Shown: positions 57,983-64,000 of the stretch, in pieces
Layout: each line of letters opens with the position of its first letter
How positions within the stretch are numbered: position 1 is the stretch's first letter
Assembly: GCF_027497195.1 (NCBI RefSeq)
Contig: NZ_CP114905.1
Location: 186,001-250,000, forward strand
Direction: 5' to 3'
Length of the DNA stretch: 64,000 bases
Origin: Streptomyces sp. WMMC500
GTDB lineage: Bacteria > Actinomycetota > Actinomycetes > Streptomycetales > Streptomycetaceae
Program-made: the position numbers and the translations under genes
Notes under the pieces: generated by a model
Seen by the model: only the letters and a program-made list of their open reading frames with translations
Databases searched by the model: none
Told to the model about the DNA's origin: nothing

Positions 57983-58324
57983 ATGAGAGGGGATCCGGTA
58001 CGCGGACACTTGGACGGACTGCTGCTCGCCGCACTCGAAGGCGGCCCGCTGCACGGCTACGCGATCATCACCGCCGTGCAGCGGCGCAGCGCGGGCGCGC
58101 TGGAACTGCGCACGGGCACGGTCTATCCGGCGCTGAACCGGCTGGAACGCACGGGCCTGCTGCGCAGCACGTGGGAGTCGGAAGGCGAGCGGCGGCGGCG
58201 CTGCTACGAGCTGACCGACGCGGGCCGGCGCGCGCTGGCGGACGAGCGCACCGCCTGGCGGGAGTTCACCAGCGCCATCGGCTCGGTCCTGGACCCGGGC
58301 CCGGCGCCGAGGCCGGCGACATGA
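57983..58324 (+). CDS. PadR-family transcriptional regulator
   Basis: 113 residues. The winged helix reads LDGLLLAALEGGPLHGYAII, with LRTGTVYPALNRLERTGLL and RRRRCYELTDAGRRAL completing the PadR signature. It is translationally coupled (ATGA) to a HAAS-domain membrane protein. This pairing is frequent in actinobacteria and Firmicutes and usually means that the two act together in a membrane-stress or drug-response circuit. The operator upstream suggests autoregulation and control of the divergent membrane genes. Confidence 0.92.
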   Translation: MRGDPVRGHLDGLLLAALEGGPLHGYAIITAVQRRSAGALELRTGTVYPALNRLERTGLLRSTWESEGERRRRCYELTDAGRRALADERTAWREFTSAIGSVLDPGPAPRPAT

Positions 58325-59058
58325 CGGCCGGCGACCCCGGGGGCACGGCCCCCGCGCCCGCCCCCGGCGCCGCGGACGAGGAGGGCACCGCTCCCGCCGT
58401 CCCGGAAGGCGGCGCCGTCGAGGACCACCTCGCCGCCCTGGACGCCGCGCTGCACGGGCCCGTCCGCGTCAAGTCCCGGATGCTGGCGGAGGTACGCGAC
58501 GGGCTCGCCGACGCCGCCGACGCGCACGCCGCGGCCGGCGCGCCGTCCCGCGCCGCCGCGGCGGCCCGCGCGGTGCGCGACTTCGGCACGGTGGCGGAGG
58601 TCGGCCCGGCCTTCCAGCGCGAGCTGACCATCGCGCAGGCCCGGCAGACCGCGCGGGTCGTCGCGCTCATCGTCCCGTTCCTGATGGCCTGCTGGTACCT
58701 GGTCGGCGCCACCGCCGAGGACGCGGGCGGGCGCATGCCCGCGGCCGTGCACGTGCTCGCGGCCAACCTCGGCGGCCTCGCCGCGCTGGCTGCGCTGCTC
58801 GCCGCCGGGTCGCTCGCCGCGACCGGCGCCCTGTCCCGCTGGTCGGCCACCCCGCGGCAACTGCCGCTCGTGGTGGCCTGGACCGGCACCACCGCGGCCG
58901 TGGCGCTGGCGGTCAGCGCGCTCACGCTGACCGCGGGCGCCGTGCTGGTGCAGGACTGGCCGGCGGGCGCGCTGGCCGGCGCGGTCACGCTCGCCGCACA
59001 CACCCGGCTCGCCGCCTCCGCCCGCGCCTGCCGGCACTGCGCCCAGTTGGCCCGCTGA
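58321..59058 (+). CDS. HAAS-domain membrane protein (PadR partner)
   Basis: 245 residues. After a Pro/Ala/Glu-rich stretch, residues ~35-105 form the HAAS helical domain (EDHLAALDAALHGPVRVKSRM ... ARAVRDFGTVAEVGPAFQREL, in parts). Four hydrophobic segments follow. HAAS domains are sensor or adaptor modules coupled to PadR regulators. ATG overlaps the PadR stop by 4 bases. Confidence 0.82.
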   Translation: MTAGDPGGTAPAPAPGAADEEGTAPAVPEGGAVEDHLAALDAALHGPVRVKSRMLAEVRDGLADAADAHAAAGAPSRAAAAARAVRDFGTVAEVGPAFQRELTIAQARQTARVVALIVPFLMACWYLVGATAEDAGGRMPAAVHVLAANLGGLAALAALLAAGSLAATGALSRWSATPRQLPLVVAWTGTTAAVALAVSALTLTAGAVLVQDWPAGALAGAVTLAAHTRLAASARACRHCAQLAR

Positions 59059-59059
59059 C

Positions 59060-59210
59060 CCGGCCGCGCGCGGCCGGACACACCCGGAGATCCCGGAGGC
59101 GTCCCGCCCGCGGCGCCCGGACGGCGCGCCGCGGGCGGGACGGGAGGGTCCGGCCGCACGTCCGCGGCCGGACCCGGTCCGTACGGTCGGTGGCGTACCG
59201 TACGGGCCCT
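59060..59210. terminator. Cluster of hairpins between HAAS and chitinase genes
   Basis: Several inverted repeats follow one another between convergent genes. They are a GC palindrome near 59060-59080, a perfect 17-base stem (59100-59116 with 59126-59142, 9-base loop), a 12-base stem GGGTCCGGCCGC (59146-59157 with 59164-59175), and a 9-base stem CCGTACGGT/ACCGTACGG. Together they should stop transcription from both sides. Confidence 0.7.
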
Positions 59211-59232
59211 CCCTTCTCAGGGAGTCCGTTCT

Positions 59233-61548
59233 TTACGGGAGTCCGCGATCCAGCGCGTTGAACAAGGTGCCGTTCGACAGGTCTCCGGACATCTCCCAGA
59301 CCATCCCGCCGAGCAGCCCCTTCTCCCTGATGTACGCGGTCTTCTGGTCGATCGCCCAGACGTCGTCGAACGACCACCACTGACCGTTCGCGCCGGTGTA
59401 CCCGTACGTGGCCACGGACTGGGTGTCGTGGTGCACGGTCATGTTCGGCACCATGGCCAGGAGGTTGTCGTAGCCGCGGGTCCCGGCCTCCTCCTGGAAC
59501 TGGCCGGGCGCGGCGCCGTTGGCGCTCTGCCACTCGCCGTTGGCGCCGCCGTCGGCCACCTGCTGCCAGCCGCGCCCGTAGAACGGGAAGCCGATGGTCA
59601 GCTTGCGGGGGCTGACGCCCGCATCGAGGTAGTGCTGCACCGCGCCGTCGATGCTGAAGTCGTTCGGGTACGGCGACTGCGCGTCGGGGTACAGGTTGGC
59701 CTGGTGGCCGGTGCGGTTGGGCTCCCACGAGTTGTCGCTGCCGGAGCCGTGGAAGTCGTAGCCCTGGACGTTGGCGAAGTCCATGTACTTGAAGATCTCC
59801 TTCAGGTCCCAGCCGGCGTCGATCTTCTTGGGGTCGGCGGGGGTGAAGGCGGTCAGCAGCTTGTGGTCTCCGCCCAGCGCGTCGAGCTGCCGCCGGAACT
59901 CGGCGATCAGCGCGGTGTTGTTGGCCTTGTCCTCGGGGCTCCAGTGGTTGCCTGGGTGGCCGTCGGGCGAGCCGGGCCACTCCCAGTCCAGGTCGATGCC
60001 GTCGAAGATGCCGGCCGCGACGCCGGGGCCGCCGGCGCCGTTGTACGCGGGCAGGTCGCCCTTGATGTACATGTCGATGCAGGACTTGACGAACTTCTCC
60101 CGGGAGGCGGGCGTCCTGGCCGCGTCGGAGAAGTACTTGGAGTAGGTCCAGCCGCCCAGCGAGATGAGGATCTTCAGGTGCGGGTGCTTGGCCTTGAGTT
60201 TCTTGAGCTGGTTGAAGTTGCCGCGCAGCTTGCCCCAGCCGTCGTCGGCGACGCCGTCGACCGACTGGCCGGCGGGGAAGGCCCGGCCGTAGTCGGCCTC
60301 GGCGTCGCCCGCGCCGTCGCCCTGGTTGGGGTCCTGCGGGTTGGGAGAGGTGCCCTTGGTGACGCCGTTGAGGCAGGTGAGGTTCTGCGGGTCGATGTTG
60401 GCGAAAGCGTAGTTGATGACGTCGAGCTTGGCCGCCGCGCCGGAGGTGTCGAGGTCCTTCACGAAGTACTGGCGGCCGTAGATGCCCCACTGCACGAAGT
60501 AGCCGACCTTGGCGTAGCCGCCCTGGCCGACGGCCTCGTCGGTGGTGACGGTCAGGGTGTTGCTCGCGGGCGAGGGGTTGTCGGCGGCGTCGCGGGCCCT
60601 GACCGTGAAGGCGTACTGCGTCGCGGGGGTCAGCCCGGTCAGCGTGGTGGTCAGGGTGTCGGCGGGTACGCTCGCGGCGAGGGTGGTCCCGCGATAGACG
60701 TCGTAGGCGGCGACGCGCTTGTCGTCGGTCGCCGCGTCCCACCGCAGCGCCACGGTGCTGGAGGTGACGTCCGTGGACCGCAGGTTGCCCGGGGCCGTCG
60801 GCGGCACGGTGTCGGTGGCCGGGTCCACGGTGGTCGCGGTCACGGGGGCGCTGGGCGGGCCCTCGTTGCCGCGGGAGTCCTTGGCCCGGACGGCGAACTG
60901 GTAGGAGGTGGCGGGAGTCAGGTCGCGGACGGTCGCCTGGGTGGTGGCGCTGGCCGCCACGACGGCGCCGCCGCGCAGGACCTCGTACGAGGTCACGGGG
61001 AAGTCGCCCTGGGCCGCCGCGTTCCACTTCAGCGTCACGGTACGGGCGGTGGTGTCGGCGACGCTCACGCCGCCCGGTGCCTGCGGGGGCACGGCCGGGC
61101 TGCCGTCGCACTTGTCGCCGTTGATCAGGCAGCCGGTGGGCGCCGTCATCGGCCCGCTGCCGGTGAAGGTGTAGCTGTACGGCTCGGTGTCACGGCCCGC
61201 CGGGACGCGGGCGTTGTAGTACGCGGGCGTGACGGTGACGTGGCGGCCGTCGACCTGCGCGGTGCCGTGGGTGTGGTTGCTGACCGACACGCCGGCCGGC
61301 AGGTCGAACTCCAGCGACCAGTTCTCCACCGCGGCGGTGCCGGCGTTGGCGACCACGAACTTGCCCGTCCACGACGAGCCGCTGCCGGAGCTGCTGAAGG
61401 TCGCGGTCAGCCCGGCCTGGGCGCTGGCGGGCGGGGCGAGCGTGGTGAGCCCGGTGAGCGCCAGCGCCAGCACGGCGAGGACCGCGAGCAGGCGCCGGGA
61501 CACGGGGAAGGATCTGAGGCGAAGAGGTGCGGCTCTCTGCACGGACAC
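59233..61548 (-). CDS. Secreted family-18 chitinase with CBM2 and two fibronectin type III domains
   Basis: 771 residues from GTG at 61548, behind AAGGAG. It has a signal peptide (to about residue 44), a CBM2-type module (about 45-140, with FSSSGSGSSWTGKFVV and WSLEFDLPAGVSVS), and two fibronectin III domains (about 155-245 and 255-340). The GH18 catalytic domain (about 350-770) has GGWTYSKYF and the catalytic FDGIDLDWEWPG. It hydrolyses chitin outside the cell. A DasR-like site overlaps the predicted transcription start, suggesting induction by N-acetylglucosamine metabolites. Confidence 0.94.
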   Translation of the reverse strand: MSVQRAAPLRLRSFPVSRRLLAVLAVLALALTGLTTLAPPASAQAGLTATFSSSGSGSSWTGKFVVANAGTAAVENWSLEFDLPAGVSVSNHTHGTAQVDGRHVTVTPAYYNARVPAGRDTEPYSYTFTGSGPMTAPTGCLINGDKCDGSPAVPPQAPGGVSVADTTARTVTLKWNAAAQGDFPVTSYEVLRGGAVVAASATTQATVRDLTPATSYQFAVRAKDSRGNEGPPSAPVTATTVDPATDTVPPTAPGNLRSTDVTSSTVALRWDAATDDKRVAAYDVYRGTTLAASVPADTLTTTLTGLTPATQYAFTVRARDAADNPSPASNTLTVTTDEAVGQGGYAKVGYFVQWGIYGRQYFVKDLDTSGAAAKLDVINYAFANIDPQNLTCLNGVTKGTSPNPQDPNQGDGAGDAEADYGRAFPAGQSVDGVADDGWGKLRGNFNQLKKLKAKHPHLKILISLGGWTYSKYFSDAARTPASREKFVKSCIDMYIKGDLPAYNGAGGPGVAAGIFDGIDLDWEWPGSPDGHPGNHWSPEDKANNTALIAEFRRQLDALGGDHKLLTAFTPADPKKIDAGWDLKEIFKYMDFANVQGYDFHGSGSDNSWEPNRTGHQANLYPDAQSPYPNDFSIDGAVQHYLDAGVSPRKLTIGFPFYGRGWQQVADGGANGEWQSANGAAPGQFQEEAGTRGYDNLLAMVPNMTVHHDTQSVATYGYTGANGQWWSFDDVWAIDQKTAYIREKGLLGGMVWEMSGDLSNGTLFNALDRGLP

Positions 61549-61625
61549 GGCTCTCCTTGTGGGAAGACGACGTCCACCCGGCGCGCCGGGTCGTCCGCGT
61601 GCTCGGGTGGTCGGACGCGAATCGT

Positions 61626-61669
61626 GCGGTATAGACCTCTAAGACAGCCCTGGGTCGCGAACATGTCAA
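61626..61669 (-). promoter_or_regulatory. Chitinase promoter with DasR-like operator
   Basis: On the minus strand TTGACA (61669-61664), a 17-base spacer, and TGTCTT (61646-61641) form a promoter. Just downstream, GGTCTATACC (61637-61628) matches the DasR core GGTCTAGACC at 9 of 10 positions and would overlap the transcription start. DasR represses chitinases in Streptomyces until glucosamine 6-phosphate appears. Confidence 0.6.
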
Positions 61670-61695
61670 TGTGACCGGCGCGGGTACCGGGCCGT

Positions 61696-61773
61696 ACCAA
61701 TCCGGGCGGCCGGACGACTCCCCCACGCTCCAGCCCGCCGCAAAGGACTGGACCAATCCGGGTAAATTTTACC
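61696..61773. promoter_or_regulatory. Direct repeats and AT-rich palindrome between chitinase and WD40 genes
   Basis: ACCAATCCGGG occurs at 61696-61706 and 61752-61762, 56 bases apart. The second copy runs into GGTAAATTTTACC (61761-61773), a perfect odd palindrome that stands out by its AT content. They may be operators for the WD40 gene at 61961 or distal chitinase elements. The rest of 61549-61960 holds no gene; TTGACC at 61779-61784 has no matching -10. Confidence 0.4.
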
Positions 61774-61960
61774 GTCCCTTGACCTGTTCCGGCTCCAACT
61801 CACCCTCCCCCAGGGGCCGCCCGGCCGCCCTCGGCTCAGGCCGCACGGGCACGGGAGGGGTCCCCGGATCCGCGTGGCAGCCTGGGCGCCGGCGTCCGGA
61901 CCCGCGGTGGTCCGTCGCGGCCTTCGGTGATCCGGCGGTTCCCGAGGAGGGGAGTACGGC

Positions 61961-62929
61961 GTGGCAGGGTGGCGGGATCGGCTGTTGTCGAGGCCGGGTG
62001 CCCGCGCGCAGCAGCGCGTCGGGATCCAGTCGCTGGCGATGACGCCGGACGGGCGCCACGTGGTCACCGGAGGCGGCGACGGGCTGCTGCGGATCTGGCG
62101 CCTGGCGCCGTGGAAGCTGCTCGGGGAGATCGACACGTACGCGAACGTGGTCAAGTCGGTCGCGGTGACACCGGAAGGAGAGCGCGTCGTCGCCAGCGGC
62201 CACGGCACGGTCGGCGTCTGGAGCCTCAAGACCGGTGAGCCGGTCACCGGACCGCTGGAGGTGCACCGGTACATGGGCGAGTGGGGTGTCGCCCTGTCCG
62301 TGCACGCGGCGCTCACGCCCGACGGCAAGCGGATCGTCACCGGCGGCGGCGAGGGCAGGGTGCACGTCCTCGCCCTGGAGAGCGGCATCCCGGCCGGGCG
62401 GTCGATCCAGGCGCACGAGCTGGTCGCGGCGGTGGCGGTCACCCCGGACGGCAGGAAGATCGTCAGCACCGGGCACGAGGACGGCCGGGACGGCGTCCTG
62501 CGGATCTGGGACCTGGCCGACGGCAGCCCGGTCGGCGGCCCGGTGACGGCGCACCGGTCCTTCGTGCAGGGGCTGGCGATCACCCCGGACAGCACCCGGG
62601 CGGTCAGCGGCGGCGTCGACGGGCGGATGCAGTTCACCGCGCTCGACGGCAGCGGCACGACCACCGGCGTGGAGGTCGCCGTGCACCGGGAGACGGTCGC
62701 GGGGATCGCCGTCACCCCCGACTCCCGGATCGTCAGCGTCGGCAGCGGCGGCGTCGCCCACATCTGGGACCCGGTCACGCCGCCGGCCACGGCCCGCACG
62801 GTCAGGACGGAGTCACGCTACCTGTCCGCCGTGGCGGTCTCGCCGAACGGCCGGCGCTTCGTCACCGGGTCCCGCAACACCGGCGTGCTGCAGGTGTGGA
62901 ACGTGCCGCCGCCGGCGCGGGGGGCGTAG
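61961..62929 (+). CDS. WD40-repeat beta-propeller protein
   Basis: 322 residues from GTG at 61961, behind GAGGAGGGG. It contains about seven WD40-like blades: repeated AxTPDGRxxVTGGxDGxLRIWxL units starting near residues 26, 66, 113, 155, 205, 245 and 290. It has no signal peptide, kinase or other domain. Bacterial WD40 proteins are scaffolds, often linked to serine/threonine kinases or NTPases. None is next to this one, so it is a free-standing propeller of unknown partner. Confidence 0.88.
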   Translation: MAGWRDRLLSRPGARAQQRVGIQSLAMTPDGRHVVTGGGDGLLRIWRLAPWKLLGEIDTYANVVKSVAVTPEGERVVASGHGTVGVWSLKTGEPVTGPLEVHRYMGEWGVALSVHAALTPDGKRIVTGGGEGRVHVLALESGIPAGRSIQAHELVAAVAVTPDGRKIVSTGHEDGRDGVLRIWDLADGSPVGGPVTAHRSFVQGLAITPDSTRAVSGGVDGRMQFTALDGSGTTTGVEVAVHRETVAGIAVTPDSRIVSVGSGGVAHIWDPVTPPATARTVRTESRYLSAVAVSPNGRRFVTGSRNTGVLQVWNVPPPARGA

Positions 62930-62940
62930 CCTGCGGCTTC

Positions 62941-63972
62941 ATGGACGAACGCGCCGCGGCCGGGCGCCGCGCCCGGGGCCTGGGGCTGGCGGCGGGCCGG
63001 CTCGCGCCCGGTCCGTACGGGGCGATCACCGACGTGCCGGGCGTGCGCGTGGGACACGTGACGCTGCGCGAGCCGCCGCTGCTGCACAGCGGTGTCACGG
63101 CGATCGTGCCCGGGGACGTGCACCCGGGGGCGCCACTGCCCGCCGGGGTGTTCGCCGGGAACGGGTACGGCAAGCTGGTCGGCAGCACGCAGCTCGCCGA
63201 GCTGGGCGCGCTGGAGACGCCGGTGTTGCTCACCTCGACGCTCTCGGCGTTCCGGGCGGCCGACGCGCTCGTCGGCTGGATGCTGGAGCGGCCCGTGTGC
63301 GCGGAGGTGACGAGCCTCAACCCGGTCGTGGGCGAGTGCAACGACGGCGTCCTGTCGGACATCCGCGCCCGGCCGGTACGGGCGGAGCACGTGCATGCGG
63401 CGCTCGACGGGGCGGCCGGCGGGCCGGTCGCGGAGGGCTGCGTAGGCGCGGGCACGGGGACGGCGGCGCTGGGCTTCAAGGCGGGCGTGGGCACGGCGTC
63501 GCGGCTGGTGGCGGTCGGCGGGCGCGACGCGTGCGTCGGCGTGCTCGTACAGGCGAACTTCGGCGGCACGCTGCGCGTCCGCGGGCGCACCGTCACGCCC
63601 GCCGACGTGGGCGTCCCCGGCCCGGGGGCCGCGCCGGAGGCGGGTTCGTGCATGGTCGTGGCGGCCACCGACGCGCCGCTGGACGCCAGGCAGTTGACGC
63701 GGGTGGCGCGGCGCGCGGTCTTCGCGCTGGCCAGAACGGGCGCGTCGTACGGGCACGGGAGCGGGGACTACGCGATCGCCTTCGGCGTACGCCCCGGCGG
63801 CGGCCCGCCCCCGGACGCCGGCCTCGACCCGCTCTTCGAGGGGGTCATGGACGCCGTCGAGGAGGCGGTGCTCAACTCGCTCCTCGCCGCCACCACGACG
63901 ACGGGCCCGGGGGGCCGCACCCGCCACGCCCTTCCGGCGGACCGGCTGCTGCGGCTGCTCGGCGACGGCTGA
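62941..63972 (+). CDS. P1-family (DmpA/S58) peptidase
   Basis: 343 residues. It fits the self-processing N-terminal nucleophile family that includes the aminopeptidase DmpA: GAITDVPGVRVGHVT, VFAGNGYGKLVGSTQLAELG, NPVVGECNDG and GSCMVVAATDAPL, in which the Ser after Gly is the likely nucleophile and cleavage site. It releases N-terminal residues or acts on D-amino-acid amides and beta-peptides. TAGCCT, overlapping the WD40 stop codon, is 8 bases before ATG and may give a leaderless transcript. Confidence 0.9.
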   Translation: MDERAAAGRRARGLGLAAGRLAPGPYGAITDVPGVRVGHVTLREPPLLHSGVTAIVPGDVHPGAPLPAGVFAGNGYGKLVGSTQLAELGALETPVLLTSTLSAFRAADALVGWMLERPVCAEVTSLNPVVGECNDGVLSDIRARPVRAEHVHAALDGAAGGPVAEGCVGAGTGTAALGFKAGVGTASRLVAVGGRDACVGVLVQANFGGTLRVRGRTVTPADVGVPGPGAAPEAGSCMVVAATDAPLDARQLTRVARRAVFALARTGASYGHGSGDYAIAFGVRPGGGPPPDAGLDPLFEGVMDAVEEAVLNSLLAATTTTGPGGRTRHALPADRLLRLLGDG

Positions 63973-64000
63973 CCACCCCGCCGGAGGGCCGGCGGCTCAG

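Overview
The window is GC-rich, actinomycete-type DNA, almost certainly from a Streptomyces or a close relative. The evidence is the strong third-position G/C bias, many GTG starts, the 4-base ATGA/GTGA gene overlaps, Tat-exported enzymes, a streptogrisin-type protease, a CBM2-FnIII-GH18 chitinase, and the rib-his gene order typical of Streptomyces. I see no rRNA, tRNA, CRISPR array, insertion sequence or prophage.

Layout. (1) 1-5.0 kb: the tail of an unknown gene, an intergenic stretch with a promoter and a possible pseudoknotted small RNA, an EccA/CbxX-type AAA ATPase, and two convergent CNNM/DUF21-CBS membrane proteins. (2) 5.0-11.3 kb, minus strand: an FMN riboswitch followed by ribD-ribE-ribM-ribBA-ribH, then hisE-hisG and a PH-domain membrane protein. 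(3) 11.5-17 kb: a DUF5995 gene, then a lysine 2-monooxygenase/5-aminovaleramidase pair (davB, davA) behind an Lrp-type regulator with phased repeats in the promoter, then guaB1. (4) 17-21.5 kb: small proteins (DUF6479, a proline-rich protein, a Cys-rich four-helix protein), a DUF2993 protein, and monomeric isocitrate dehydrogenase. (5) 21.6-34.3 kb, minus strand: a LacI regulator, three ABC sugar-importer genes, four consecutive ADP-ribosylglycohydrolase-family genes, a ribokinase, and a CoA-transferase/CoA-lyase pair. The first nine look like one catabolic operon that imports a ribosylated substrate, cleaves it and phosphorylates the ribose.

(6) 34.6-38.2 kb: three genes for exported proteins: a Tat-exported SelA/DgaE-like PLP enzyme with an extra beta domain, a Tat-exported RidA-like protein and a secreted amidohydrolase. 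They look like an extracytoplasmic amino-compound degradation pathway and are the most unusual system here. (7) 38.5-45.3 kb: a streptogrisin C-like protease and an exported intradiol dioxygenase that carry near-identical carbohydrate-binding modules, a divergent LysR/AraC regulator pair sharing a palindrome, and a large secreted M19-like amidohydrolase with a discoidin domain. (8) 45.3-57.1 kb: a NUDIX-like protein, a LAL-type LuxR regulator divergent from an MFS exporter, a ~980-residue protein with a PcfJ-like core, a GST-like reductase, GNAT, dienelactone hydrolase and DUF4037 genes. (9) 57.1-64 kb: two small membrane proteins divergent from a PadR-HAAS pair, a GH18 chitinase with a DasR-like operator at its promoter, a WD40-repeat protein and a P1-family peptidase.

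Family calls rest on reading the translated sequences and on family knowledge; no database search was run. Promoters and operators were found by eye and are candidates.
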